Shown in pieces: positions 24,627-33,516 of a stretch of DNA of 64,000 nt. Each line of letters begins with the position of its first letter. Positions within the stretch are counted from its first letter, which is position 1. Origin of the DNA: Amycolatopsis sp. CA-230715 (GTDB taxonomy: Bacteria; Actinomycetota; Actinomycetes; Mycobacteriales; Pseudonocardiaceae). The notes beneath the pieces were generated by a model, which searched no databases, was not told the origin of the DNA, and saw only the letters and a list, made by a program, of their open reading frames with translations. Made by a program: the position numbers and the translations under genes. The stretch spans positions 1,611,501 to 1,675,500 of the forward strand of contig NZ_CP059997.1 of assembly GCF_018736145.1 (NCBI RefSeq), in the 5' to 3' direction.

Positions 24627-25784
24627 TCACCGGATCGCGGTGGCGGGCTCGCCCTCCAGCAGGCTCGTCAGACGCCGGGTGAGCACGTCCCACCGCCAGT
24701 TCTCGCCGACCCACCGCCGCCCGGCCTCGCCCATCCGCTTCGCCCGCGTCGGGTCCATCAGCAGCGCGGCGAGCGTCTCTTCGAGCTGGCCGAGTGCGCG
24801 GCCGTCCACCACGTGCCCGGTCACCTCGTCCAGCACGGTTTCCGGGGCACCGCCGGAATTGCCCGCCACGACCGGCAATCCGGTCGCCGAGGCTTCGAGG
24901 TAGACGAGCCCGAGCCCCTCCACGTCGAGGCCCTTGCCCCTGGTGCGGGCGGGCATCGCGAACACGTCGCCCGCCGCGTAGTGCGCGGGAAGTTCCTTCC
25001 ACGGCACCGAACCGGTCATCACCACGCTGTCCGAAACCCCGAGCTGGCCGATCATGGCGGCGAGCTTCTTCCGGTACGGGCCGCCGCCGACGAGCAGCAG
25101 CGCCACGTCCGGGATCCGCGCGCGCAGCCTCGGCATCGCGCGCACCAGCATGTCCTGTCCCTTGCGGGGCACCAGGCGCGACACGCACACCACGGTCGGC
25201 CGGTCGCCGAGCCCGTGCCTGCGGCGGATCTCCTCGCGGGCGCCGTCGTTGGGGCGGAACAGCTCGGTGTCCACACCGGACGGAAGGTGCTCGAGACCCG
25301 CCATCGGCCCGAACGCGGCCGCGAACCGGCCCCGCGTGTACTTGCTGACGTAGGTGATCACGTCCGTGGTGTCGCCGATGCGCCGCAACGCCTGCCGTGC
25401 GGCGGGGAGCATCGACCAGCCGACCTCGTGCCCGTGCGTCGACGCGACGATCCGCCGCGCGCCCGCGTTCCGGAGCGGCTGGGCCAGCAGCGCGAGCGGA
25501 GCGGCCGCGCCGAACCACACCGTCTCGCACCGGTTGGCGCGCATGATGTCCTTCGCGCGCCGCAGCACGTCGGGGGCGGGCAACATGAGGGAGGTCGGGT
25601 GGCGGACCACCTCGAACGCGGCCTCGGCGTCGAACTCGACGTGCGAGCCGGAACGGCCTTCCCACGACGGGGCGTAGACGACGAGATCGTCGGCGGGCAA
25701 ACGCGTCGCGAAGGAGTTGAGGTAGTTCTGGATCCCTCCCGACCGTGGCGGGAAGTCGTTGGTCAGCAGGAGGGTACGCGGCAC
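24627..25784 (-). CDS. pimB: GT4 mannosyltransferase, PimB'-like
   Basis: This 385-residue GT-B glycosyltransferase of family 4 most resembles PimB' (Rv2188c), the GDP-mannose-dependent enzyme that adds the second mannose to phosphatidylinositol monomannoside at the cytoplasmic membrane. Features are TNDFPPRSGGIQNYLNSFA at the start, ASTHGHEVGWS, the hinge VVCVSRLVPRKGQDMLV and the EX7E-like region DVEGLGLVYLEASATGLPVVAGNSGGAPETV. It sits beside an NlpC/P60 gene as in mycobacteria. A closely related lipid-linked hexosyltransferase cannot be excluded by eye. Confidence 0.85.
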   Translation of the reverse strand: MPRTLLLTNDFPPRSGGIQNYLNSFATRLPADDLVVYAPSWEGRSGSHVEFDAEAAFEVVRHPTSLMLPAPDVLRRAKDIMRANRCETVWFGAAAPLALLAQPLRNAGARRIVASTHGHEVGWSMLPAARQALRRIGDTTDVITYVSKYTRGRFAAAFGPMAGLEHLPSGVDTELFRPNDGAREEIRRRHGLGDRPTVVCVSRLVPRKGQDMLVRAMPRLRARIPDVALLLVGGGPYRKKLAAMIGQLGVSDSVVMTGSVPWKELPAHYAAGDVFAMPARTRGKGLDVEGLGLVYLEASATGLPVVAGNSGGAPETVLDEVTGHVVDGRALGQLEETLAALLMDPTRAKRMGEAGRRWVGENWRWDVLTRRLTSLLEGEPATAIR

Positions 25785-25881
25785 CGTCGGAGGCTACCGC
25801 GCCCGGAAAACGCGCGAGGGGCGCCGGTCACGCGATCGTGACCAGCGCCCCTCGCGGGCGCGAACTCCAGTGCGACCGGCG

Positions 25882-26937
25882 TCAGGCGACGCGGCGGGCA
25901 CCGCTGTACTGCGACTGCAGCGGCGAGATCTTCACGACGTCACCCGAGGTGGGGGCGTGGATCATCTTGCCGTCGCCGATGTAGATGCCGACGTGCGAGA
26001 CCGGCGAGTAGTAGAACACCAGGTCGCCGGGCTGCAGCTGCGAGCGGTCGACCGGGGTGCCGAACGTCGACTGCGCGCGGCTGGACCGGGGGATGGTGAT
26101 CCCGGCCTGTTTGTAGGCCCACATGGTCAGCCCGGAGCAGTCGAACGTGCTCGGGCCGGTGGCACCCCACACGTACGCGCTGCCCAGCTTCGACTGTGCC
26201 GCCTGGATCGCCGCGGCCGCCGCGGGACCGGCGTTCTTGATGTCCGGCATCGCGCCGCCGGTGTCCTTCTGCGACGCCTTCTGCGCGGCACTCAAGCTGT
26301 TGCTGGTCTTCTCGAGATCGGCCTTCTGGTCGTCGAGGACCTTCTTCTGCGCCGCGATGTCTTCGGTGAGCTTCGCGGCCGCGTCCCTGGCCGCCTGCGC
26401 GCGGCCTTGCGCGTCGGTGGCCAGCGCCTGGGCGTCGGCGGCCTGCTTCACGGCGCCGGAAAGGCGGCCGAGCGCGGCGTTCTTCTCGGAGGCGAGGATC
26501 TCGAGCGCGGAGGACCGGTCGAGGAAGTCCTGCGTGGAGGTGCCGGTGAGCAACGCGGACAGCTTGTTCAGCGGCGCGCCGCCGGTGAACGAGGCGTCGG
26601 CGAACTTGTCGACGTCGACGCGGTAGCGCTGCTCGTTGACCTTGGCGTCTTCGCCGGACTTCTTCGCGGCCTCGACATCGGCACCTGCCTTGTCGAGGTC
26701 ACCCTGCTTGGCCTTGAGGTCGTCCTGGGCTTTGAGGTAGTCCTCGTTGAGGCGCTCGGCCTTCGCGGCGAGATCGCGGTACTTCGCGAGCGCGTCGCCG
26801 GAGTCAGCGGGGGGAGGGGTCTGGGGGGCGGGGGCGGGAACGGCGGTGGCCGGTGACTGGACGATGCTGACGGCCGCGATGACGGCGCCCGCTGCCAGTG
26901 CTCCTGATACCACGCGCTTCACAGGTTGCGACTGCAC
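25882..26937 (-). CDS. Secreted NlpC/P60 peptidoglycan endopeptidase (RipC-like)
   Basis: This 351-residue protein has a signal peptide ending about residue 32 and a long coiled-coil region (about 45-225), with many Lys/Ala/Asp heptads. A C-terminal NlpC/P60 domain follows with catalytic Cys (TFDCSGLTMWAYKQ), His (VSHVGIYIGDG) and a third polar residue in KMIHAPTSG. It would cut stem peptides outside the membrane, the coiled coil probably acting as an autoinhibitory or FtsEX-binding arm as in RipC (Rv2190c), its syntenic counterpart. The GTG at 26937 follows AAAGGAGA; an upstream extension to 27072 would overrun the leader and spoil the signal peptide. Confidence 0.92.
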   Translation of the reverse strand: MQSQPVKRVVSGALAAGAVIAAVSIVQSPATAVPAPAPQTPPPADSGDALAKYRDLAAKAERLNEDYLKAQDDLKAKQGDLDKAGADVEAAKKSGEDAKVNEQRYRVDVDKFADASFTGGAPLNKLSALLTGTSTQDFLDRSSALEILASEKNAALGRLSGAVKQAADAQALATDAQGRAQAARDAAAKLTEDIAAQKKVLDDQKADLEKTSNSLSAAQKASQKDTGGAMPDIKNAGPAAAAAIQAAQSKLGSAYVWGATGPSTFDCSGLTMWAYKQAGITIPRSSRAQSTFGTPVDRSQLQPGDLVFYYSPVSHVGIYIGDGKMIHAPTSGDVVKISPLQSQYSGARRVA

Positions 26938-27180
26938 GCCGCGCGTGTCTCCTTTGCTCGTCGGCCACCGACCGGACTTCGCCGGTGAAGAGGTCGGGGG
27001 CCCTCTCCACACTCCACCGCGGCACCGTGCGGCCCGCGGCGTGACGCATCCTTCCCCACCGGTTCCCGGCACGGCTGTACCGCGACTGGAATGCCCGGTG
27101 GTTCTCCGGTACAGCTCCCCGACAAAGCTGCCTCGGCGGCAATCCCGCGTCGCCGGACCTTGGTGGACACGGCTACCAGG
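26938..27180 (-). promoter_or_regulatory. Structured 5' leader of the NlpC/P60 gene, possible riboswitch
   Basis: Read on the minus strand, four segments pair in crossing order: CTGTACCG (27107-27114) with CGGTACAG (27075-27082), and CCACCGG (27095-27101) with CCGGTGG (27056-27062). This is the pattern of a pseudoknot. A competing hairpin (CAGCT with AGCTG, 27112-27130) would block the first helix. Actinobacterial cell-wall hydrolase genes of this type often carry c-di-AMP (ydaO-type) riboswitches, and GGAGAACCACCGG loosely resembles that core, but I cannot confirm the consensus. Confidence 0.45.
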
Positions 27181-27426
27181 CGCGAGATCTCGGCCAGGTT
27201 ACGAAAGAGTGGCCCGCTCGTCCACCATGCGTAGTGAAAATCCCCGGGTTCCATCGCTGACACACCATCGGACCAGCGCCGAATAGCCGAGTGTGACTGG
27301 GCTAACAGAGTGGGACCGATAGTGGTATAGACCGTTCGCCTGATCGGATCGACCACTCGTCGCTCCGCGTCAGTTTCTTCCCCTCCGGGCGTGTCAGCGC
27401 CCCTTCCTGGCCCTCTCTCCGCCAGG

Positions 27427-27663
27427 TCAGCCCGCGCGGAGCCGGCGCTCCGGCTCCGCTGGCACCAGCCGCAGCCGCGGCACCATGCCCGCCTCGGCGA
27501 GCGCGTCGACCGCGAGCCGCTCGCTGGAGTCCCATTCGATCTCCGGCGGCGCGCCCAGCAGCACGCTGACCACGCAGTCGGCACAGGCGTCGCCCCTGAC
27601 CTCGCACCGATCGCAGTCGATCACCATCGTGCCCTCGTCCACGGGGCCCACCGAGCTGTCCAT
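27427..27663 (-). CDS. Small Cys-rich conserved protein
   Basis: This 78-residue protein contains CDRCEVRGDACADC (about residues 16-29), a CX2C-X6-CX2C arrangement suitable for a zinc knuckle or Fe-S site. A hydrophobic strand (VVSVLLGAPPEIEW) and an Arg-rich end (RLRLVPAEPERRLRAG) follow. The ATG at 27663 has a GGGAGG site; longer frames lack one. It lies upstream of the NlpC/P60 leader on the same strand, 490 nt from that gene. The family is not one I can name, and no function is proposed. Confidence 0.6.
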   Translation of the reverse strand: MDSSVGPVDEGTMVIDCDRCEVRGDACADCVVSVLLGAPPEIEWDSSERLAVDALAEAGMVPRLRLVPAEPERRLRAG

Positions 27664-27944
27664 GCCAGTCCTCCCAACGTCGTTTCCACGGGTGCGGCAG
27701 CTGCTGGGAACGACGCTAGGGGCGACCACCGACAATTCCGGTCACCACGGCCATCAGAAGTAACCCGAACGGGTGACCTGCGAAGATGCGGCCCGATCGC
27801 CCCGGGGAACTACCGCAAGATCACCACCGAGCAGTCGGCCCCACCGGGGTGACGAGGCCGCGCGGTGGGTCAAGCTGTACGCCAGCCGGCTCGGGCGCCC
27901 TGGTCCGGCCGGCGCCCGGTGAACACTGGCGAAAGGCTGACGTC

Positions 27945-28634
27945 TTGACCCGTCCACGCGGCCTGCACGGACACCTGCTCGACACCCTCGGCGCGGCACT
28001 GACCAGTGGCGAGTACCCCGCGGGAACGGTGCTGCGCATCGACGAGCTGACCGCGGCGCACACGGTGTCGAGAACGGTGGCGCGCGAGGCGATCCGCGTG
28101 CTCGAGACGCTCGGCATGGTGCAGAGCAGGCCCAAGGTCGGGGTCACCGTGCGCCCGCCGGAGACGTGGAACGTGTTCGACCCGCTGCTCATCCGCTGGC
28201 GCCTCGCCGGGCGGCAGCGCGTGCGCCAGCTGAACCAGCTCGCCCAGCTGCGGGCCGCCGTGGAACCCGCGGCTGCCGCACTCGCCGCCCGCACCGCCAC
28301 TCCGCAGCAGAAGGACCGGCTGCGCGAGATCTCCGACCAGATGGTCGCCGCGACCGACATCGCCGAGTTCGTCACCGCGGACATCGAGTTCCACCGGCTC
28401 GTGCTGACCTCGTCCGGCAACGACATGTTCGCCCATCTCGCGCACGTGACCGCGGAGGTGCTGCGCGGCAGGGTCGAACAGCACCTGATGCCGGAGCACC
28501 CCGATCCGACGGCGCTGAGCAGGCACGTCGCGGTCGCCGACGCGATCGCGCGGAGCGCCCCCGCCGAAGCGGAGCAGGTGATGCGCACCCTCGTGCTCGC
28601 CGCGTCCGACGAGGTCGACCGCATGCTCGGCTAA
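27945..28634 (+). CDS. GntR family (FadR subfamily) transcriptional regulator
   Basis: This 229-residue regulator has an N-terminal winged helix (about 1-70, with ELTAAHTVSRTVAREAIRVLETLGMVQSRPKVGVTV) and a C-terminal FCD effector domain with the metal-ligand pattern (FHRLVLTSSGNDMF and RHVAVADAIARSAPAEAEQVMR). Sugar-acid catabolism is a frequent target of this group, but no such genes are nearby. The start is taken as TTG at 27945, after GAAAGG; upstream codons in frame lack a site. Its 3' end meets the convergent VanY fusion with a 4-nt overlap. Confidence 0.85.
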   Translation: MTRPRGLHGHLLDTLGAALTSGEYPAGTVLRIDELTAAHTVSRTVAREAIRVLETLGMVQSRPKVGVTVRPPETWNVFDPLLIRWRLAGRQRVRQLNQLAQLRAAVEPAAAALAARTATPQQKDRLREISDQMVAATDIAEFVTADIEFHRLVLTSSGNDMFAHLAHVTAEVLRGRVEQHLMPEHPDPTALSRHVAVADAIARSAPAEAEQVMRTLVLAASDEVDRMLG

Positions 28635-30406
28635 CGGCCCGCGTATTCCCAGTGCCAGGGTTCTTCGCGGCCACCGCCCGCGCGCGCCCAGCCGGGATGG
28701 GCCCAGCCGAACCCGCGGGAGTTCGCGGCGAGCCACGCGTACTGCGGAGAGGAGAACGACTCCGGGCCGCCGCACAGGTCGACCGCGAGGCCCCAGCCGT
28801 GGTTGCTGGTGCCCGGTACCGCGGCCAGCGAGGGCTTGCGGCGGTAGAGGTCGACCTGCTGCGCGAAGGTGCGGTAGGAGTCGGTGACGCACATCGGCGT
28901 GCCGAACACCCCGGCATAAGCCTGCGAAAGCGCCTGGAACGACTGCGCGGCGTCGCAGCGCAGCACGTGCGAACCCGTCCCGAGTGGACAGAGCGCGGCC
29001 GACGGGATGAGCCCGTTCGGGTACCCGCCCCACGCCCCGGCCGCCTGGTCCGAGCCCTGCGGGCGGGGCGGGAGTTCGACACCGCCGCACCGCCAGGTCA
29101 GCTCGCCCGCGGCGCGCTGCGGGACCGGCGCCGACGCGCGTTCCCCGAGCGACGGCCGCGAATACCCGAGCACGCTGTCCCCGGCGGGCAGATCGGTGAC
29201 CACGACACCGGCGAGCCTGCCGTCCGCCGCGAGCATGGTGCGCTCGTCGAGCACGATGCCGACGGACTGCACCCCGTACTTGGCAGGTCCGACGAACACC
29301 AGGTCGCCGGGCTGGGCCTGCCCGGCGGGCACCCCGCGGGCGAACTGCTCCCCCGCCGCCGCGGGCAGCGGCAGCCCGGCGCCGCCGAACACCGAGCGCA
29401 CGAGCCCGTCGCACGAATACGCCACCGGTCCTTCGCCACCGTCGTGCGGCACGAACGGCCTCCCGAGCGCGCCGACGGCGGCGGTCACCGCGCCGATGGT
29501 TTCCTTCGGCAGCACCAGAAGCCGCTGGCCGCCCGAACTGAGCTGCGCCACGCCCGGCTGCGGCCTGCCGTCGGCTCCGGTGAGCGCGGTCAGCGGCGCG
29601 GGCAGGTGCGCCGGATCCCGCAACGCGACCGCGGGCGGCGGCGTGATCCCGGCCGCGGCGAGGCGGTCGGTGTAGGCCTTCCAGTTCGCGGTAGTCCGGG
29701 AATTGCGCTCCTGCTGGGCCTTCTGCTGCGCGATCACCGCTTCGTTCGCCGCGCCCGCCGGGCCGCGCAGCTCGGACGAAACGGCGTCCGCGCGGTTCCT
29801 CGCGTCCCCGTCGCGGCGGACCACTTCGTCCTTGAGCGCGGTGGCCTGCCGCTCCGCACCCGCGGCCTGGTCCTCCGCGGCCACCGCCCGCCGGTGCCGG
29901 TCGAGCGCGGCGCGCAGCTTCACGTCGGTGTCCCCGGAGATCTTCGCGAGCATCGACGCGCCGTCGAGGAGGTCCTTCGCGCTGTCCGCGGTGAGGATGA
30001 GCTGCAGGCTCCCCGGCCGCCCCTTCGCGGTGAAGATCGCGCGCGAGAACGCGTCGACCTCCTTCTGCTGGGTCGCGACCTCGGCGTCCGCCCGCTCGCG
30101 GTCCGCTTTCGCCAGCCGCAGCTTGTCCCCCGCCGCGGCGACCCCGTCCTGCGCTGCCTTGACCTGTCCCGCGAGATCGCCGAGCTCGCGCTGGATACCG
30201 GACGCGGTGCGCTGCAGATCGGCCACCTTGGGATCGGCGAAGGCCTCGCCGGGGCGGGGATCAGGAACCCCCGCGCCCGGCGCCACCCCGGCCTCCACCC
30301 GGAGATCACCGGGATCGGCTGGTGGCGGCTGCTGGGTCGCCGCGGGAGAACCCGCGGCGACGCCACCCGTCAGCAGTACCGCCACCAGCACCGCGCCGAC
30401 GCGCAT
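28631..30406 (-). CDS. Secreted NlpC/P60-VanY (D-Ala-D-Ala carboxypeptidase) fusion
   Basis: This 591-residue secreted protein has a signal peptide (about 1-19), a Pro-rich stretch, a coiled coil (60-250), an NlpC/P60-like domain (about 295-405) and a C-terminal M15 VanY domain (about 480-591). VanY zinc and catalytic residues are present: H536 and D543 (SNHGWGLAVD), and H585 in EEPWHWEY. In the NlpC/P60 part the nucleophile C332 (YSCDGLV) is kept, but the expected HVGI histidine is Ser (QSVGI, S381), so this domain is probably inactive or altered. It likely trims peptidoglycan peptides outside the membrane. Confidence 0.85.
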   Translation of the reverse strand: MRVGAVLVAVLLTGGVAAGSPAATQQPPPADPGDLRVEAGVAPGAGVPDPRPGEAFADPKVADLQRTASGIQRELGDLAGQVKAAQDGVAAAGDKLRLAKADRERADAEVATQQKEVDAFSRAIFTAKGRPGSLQLILTADSAKDLLDGASMLAKISGDTDVKLRAALDRHRRAVAAEDQAAGAERQATALKDEVVRRDGDARNRADAVSSELRGPAGAANEAVIAQQKAQQERNSRTTANWKAYTDRLAAAGITPPPAVALRDPAHLPAPLTALTGADGRPQPGVAQLSSGGQRLLVLPKETIGAVTAAVGALGRPFVPHDGGEGPVAYSCDGLVRSVFGGAGLPLPAAAGEQFARGVPAGQAQPGDLVFVGPAKYGVQSVGIVLDERTMLAADGRLAGVVVTDLPAGDSVLGYSRPSLGERASAPVPQRAAGELTWRCGGVELPPRPQGSDQAAGAWGGYPNGLIPSAALCPLGTGSHVLRCDAAQSFQALSQAYAGVFGTPMCVTDSYRTFAQQVDLYRRKPSLAAVPGTSNHGWGLAVDLCGGPESFSSPQYAWLAANSRGFGWAHPGWARAGGGREEPWHWEYAGR

Positions 30407-30450
30407 CCGACCTCCTGTGAGAGCCCTGACGCGATGGCGCGTCCCTTATG

Positions 30451-30486
30451 GAGTACCAACGCCGGCGCGCCGGCGTTGGTACTCCC
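30451..30486. terminator. 36-bp perfect palindrome after the ABC permease gene
   Basis: The arm GGAGTACCAACGCCGGCG is followed directly by its exact complement, with no spacer. It lies 13 nt past the permease stop and upstream of the VanY-fusion start. As RNA it would form a very stable hairpin, so it is probably a terminator for the PadR-ABC cassette; a regulatory protein site cannot be excluded. Confidence 0.6.
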
Positions 30487-30499
30487 CCAACCGGGTGGG

Positions 30500-32833
30500 T
30501 CACTCGGCGCGCAGCGCGTCCAGCCTGGTCACCTGCCGCAGCAGCGGCAGGGTCAGCGCCGTCACCAGCAGCACCGCGAGCACCGCGGCACCGGCCAGCC
30601 CCGCGAGCACTCCCCCGTCGACCACCATCGGCAGGTTCGCCAGCCGCAGGATCGGCGCGGTGAGCCCGAGCCCCGCGGCCACCGCGAGCACCACGCCGAC
30701 CACGACCGGGATCGCGGTCTGCCACAGCGATCCCCGCGCGAGCACCCCGAGCGGCACGCCCGCCGCGGACAGCGCCGCCAGCGGCCGCCGCCGTTCGCTG
30801 ATCTGCTCGATGGACAGCATGAGCAGGCTCATCGCGGCCACCGCGAGCACGAACAGCGCCGCGGTGAGCAGCACGCCGCGGAAGCTCTCCACCATCCGCT
30901 GGTCCTTGTTCGCGAAATCGGCGTACGGGTCACTGCTGCGGACTTCGGCGTGCCAGGCGAGCTGGCTCACCGCGGCCGCGACCCGGTCGGACAGCGCCTT
31001 GGCGTCCCCGGTGCCGCCGACGTAGAACTCCACCATTCCCTGCGGGACGGTGATCCCGCCCAGCGCGCCCGGCGTGACCAGCAAGGTGCCGCCGCCGTAC
31101 GACTGCGCGCTCTGATCGGGCGGCACCGCCTTGACCCCGGCCGGGATAGTCCATTGTGGACCGTCCTGGGGCTCGTCGGTGCTTCCGGCGCTGTAGCCGA
31201 CCAGCCGCATCGTCCCCGACGGCGGCGGATCCACCACCGCGGGCGCGTTCTTCGGCTGCCGCTCCGGCAGGTAGAACACGTCGCCGTCGGCGCACGGGCC
31301 GATGTTCCCCTGCACCGCGAGCGCCGCGCAGTCCCCGACCATCGCGGAATCGCCCCGGCCCGCCTTGTCCCCGGAACGGAGGTGCAGCTGGGTGAGGCCG
31401 TGCACGGCGCTCAGACCGTCCACACCGGACAGTCGCTGCCGCACGTCGGCCTCGTGCGCGGTATCGGTCGCCACCTTGACCGGCGCCGCCGCCATCCCGG
31501 CCGGCGTGGTGTGCGGCGTCTGCTTCGTGGAGATCGAGGCGATCATGACCTGGATCAGGATCGTGCCCGCCAGCACGATCACCAGCCCGGACACCACCCG
31601 GCTCGCGGTGCCGCTGTCGAGTTGCAGGCGCCGCACCGCGAACTGCCACGACGGCGGGCCGCCGCGCAGCCCCCGCACGATCCGTTCGACCGCCCACGGC
31701 AGCAGCGCCGCGACACCCACGAGCAGGAAGACACTGCCGATCGCGAGCGCGATGGCCCCGGTGTCGTCGCTGGTTCCCGGGTCGAAGAGCAGCGTGGCGA
31801 GCAGGAACACCGCGCCGATCGCGGCGAGCGCCCAGCGCCACCACATCCGCCGCCGCACCGGCTTGCCCTGCCGGACCACACCGAGCGGCTCCACGATCGT
31901 GCGCCGCAGCCCGAAGAGCGCGGAGCCGATCGCGAGACCGGGCACCAGCAGCGCGATCGCCACCGCGAGCGGCCACGACGGCACGAAGTCCTCCGCGAAC
32001 ACCCGGATCCCGAAGGGGTGGACCTCGCTGATGAGCGGGCGCAGCGAATAGAACAGCGCACCCCCCACCACCAGCCCGAGCATCGCCCCGACCAGCGACT
32101 CCGCCGCCGCGACCCGCCTGATCTGCCGCGCGTCCACCCCGACCAGCCGCAACGCCGCGAGCCTGCGTTCCCGCTGCGCGGCGCCCATCCGCGAAGCGGT
32201 GGTCACGAAGATCAGCAACGGCAGCAGCAGCACCGCGGCGATCGGCGCGACCATGACCAGGGTCACCGGGAGCATGAAGCCGGTGCTCGGTTTGCCGAAC
32301 GCGTAGACCTGGTCGGCCCGGTCACCCTCGGCCGCGATCTCGGCAGGCGACGCCCCGGTGTACGCCACCAGGTCACCGGCGTCCCCGACCCCCGCCTTCG
32401 CGATCTGACCGGTCACCTGCTGCGGCAGCCGCGCCCGCACCGAACCGCCGTCGGCCGAGTTCAGCTTCTCCGCGAGCGCGGGCGAGACGATCATTTCGCC
32501 CGGCGCGGGCAGCCGGTCGATCCCCGGCGGCACCGGCGAACCGGGCCCGGTCGCCGCCACCGCGGTCACCTGGATCAGGTCCTCACCGCTGGTGGCGTAC
32601 CACTGGTAGACCGACAGCGGCGCGACACCGGGCCGCGGGGTCTTGTCCTCCTTGATCGCCGCCTCGCGGTCGGCCTTCGCGTCCACGAGGTGCCCGACCG
32701 AGGCGGCGGGAAGGAGCACGGCGACCGCGAGCGCGATCCCGAACGCGGTCATCGCCAGCCGCAGGAGTGCCGCGCCGGACATCCGGCCGCCCCCGACGGC
32801 CAGCCGGAGTCCCAGCAACAGATCCCGCATCAT
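30500..32833 (-). CDS. FtsX-like ABC transporter permease
   Basis: This 777-residue permease has the MacB/FtsX architecture: one N-terminal helix (about 24-44), a large external region, clustered membrane helices near 203-225, 254-276 and 300-320, further helices at about 345-425, a second external domain, and three C-terminal helices (about 635-765), giving two FtsX units. It would work with the ATPase encoded upstream, exporting lipids, peptides or lipoproteins, or acting as a mechanotransmitter. The ATG overlaps the ATPase stop as ATGA. The cassette is headed by a PadR regulator, which suggests induction by a toxic compound. Confidence 0.88.
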   Translation of the reverse strand: MMRDLLLGLRLAVGGGRMSGAALLRLAMTAFGIALAVAVLLPAASVGHLVDAKADREAAIKEDKTPRPGVAPLSVYQWYATSGEDLIQVTAVAATGPGSPVPPGIDRLPAPGEMIVSPALAEKLNSADGGSVRARLPQQVTGQIAKAGVGDAGDLVAYTGASPAEIAAEGDRADQVYAFGKPSTGFMLPVTLVMVAPIAAVLLLPLLIFVTTASRMGAAQRERRLAALRLVGVDARQIRRVAAAESLVGAMLGLVVGGALFYSLRPLISEVHPFGIRVFAEDFVPSWPLAVAIALLVPGLAIGSALFGLRRTIVEPLGVVRQGKPVRRRMWWRWALAAIGAVFLLATLLFDPGTSDDTGAIALAIGSVFLLVGVAALLPWAVERIVRGLRGGPPSWQFAVRRLQLDSGTASRVVSGLVIVLAGTILIQVMIASISTKQTPHTTPAGMAAAPVKVATDTAHEADVRQRLSGVDGLSAVHGLTQLHLRSGDKAGRGDSAMVGDCAALAVQGNIGPCADGDVFYLPERQPKNAPAVVDPPPSGTMRLVGYSAGSTDEPQDGPQWTIPAGVKAVPPDQSAQSYGGGTLLVTPGALGGITVPQGMVEFYVGGTGDAKALSDRVAAAVSQLAWHAEVRSSDPYADFANKDQRMVESFRGVLLTAALFVLAVAAMSLLMLSIEQISERRRPLAALSAAGVPLGVLARGSLWQTAIPVVVGVVLAVAAGLGLTAPILRLANLPMVVDGGVLAGLAGAAVLAVLLVTALTLPLLRQVTRLDALRAE

Positions 32834-33516
32834 GCGACCAGCTCCCGGTCGACCGTGCGCCCGTCCCGCACCACGATCTCGCGGTCCGAATAGGCCGCGA
32901 CCCGCGGTTCGTGCGTCACCAGCACCACCGCCGCGTTGCTCTCCCGCGCCGCTTCGGTGAGCATGCGCATGACCTTCTCGCCGTTGAGCGAGTCGAGCGC
33001 GCCCGTCGGCTCGTCGGCGAAGACCACCTTCGGGCCGGTCACCAGCGCCCGCGCCACCGCGACCCGCTGCGCCTGGCCACCGGAGACGTCACCGGGGCGC
33101 CTGGCCGCTTCGTTGTCGACCTCCAGCCGGGCGAGCCACTCCATCGCCTTCGCCTCGGCGGGCTTCCGCTTGGCCCCGGTCAGGCGCAGCGGCAGCGCGA
33201 CGTTCTCCAGGCACGACAGCTCCGGGACGAGCTGGCCGAACTGGAAGACGAACCCGAACTCGGTGCGCCGCAACGCACTCCGGCCCTTGTCGTCCATCGC
33301 GACGAGATCGCGGCCGTCGTAGGTGATGGTGCCGCCGTCCGGCCGGACGATCCCGGCGAGGCAGTGCAGCAGGGTCGACTTCCCGGAACCGGACGACCCC
33401 ATGATCGCGAGCACCTCGCCCGCGGCGATGGTGAGCGCGGCGCCGTCGAGCGCGTGCGTCTGGCCGAAGGACTTGTGCAGCCCCTGCCCGGCGAGCAGTG
33501 CCTTTCGCGCGGTCAT
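32830..33516 (-). CDS. ABC transporter ATPase (MacB/LolD type)
   Basis: This 228-residue nucleotide-binding protein pairs with the FtsX-like permease. It has Walker A GSSGSGKST (about 39-47), the signature VSGGQAQRVAVARAL, Walker B VVFADEPTGALDS and the switch His in LVTHEPRVA. The EPTGALD motif marks the MacB/LolD/FtsE group. The ATG overlaps the PadR stop as TGATG, so all three genes form a tightly coupled operon transcribed leftward from the PadR operator. Confidence 0.95.
   Translation of the reverse strand: MTARKALLAGQGLHKSFGQTHALDGAALTIAAGEVLAIMGSSGSGKSTLLHCLAGIVRPDGGTITYDGRDLVAMDDKGRSALRRTEFGFVFQFGQLVPELSCLENVALPLRLTGAKRKPAEAKAMEWLARLEVDNEAARRPGDVSGGQAQRVAVARALVTGPKVVFADEPTGALDSLNGEKVMRMLTEAARESNAAVVLVTHEPRVAAYSDREIVVRDGRTVDRELVA

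Noticed and set aside
28166..32893. Open frame of 1575 codons on the plus strand
   Set aside because: It lies opposite the VanY fusion and ABC permease genes, is Arg/Pro-rich with no domains, and is a by-product of high third-position GC.
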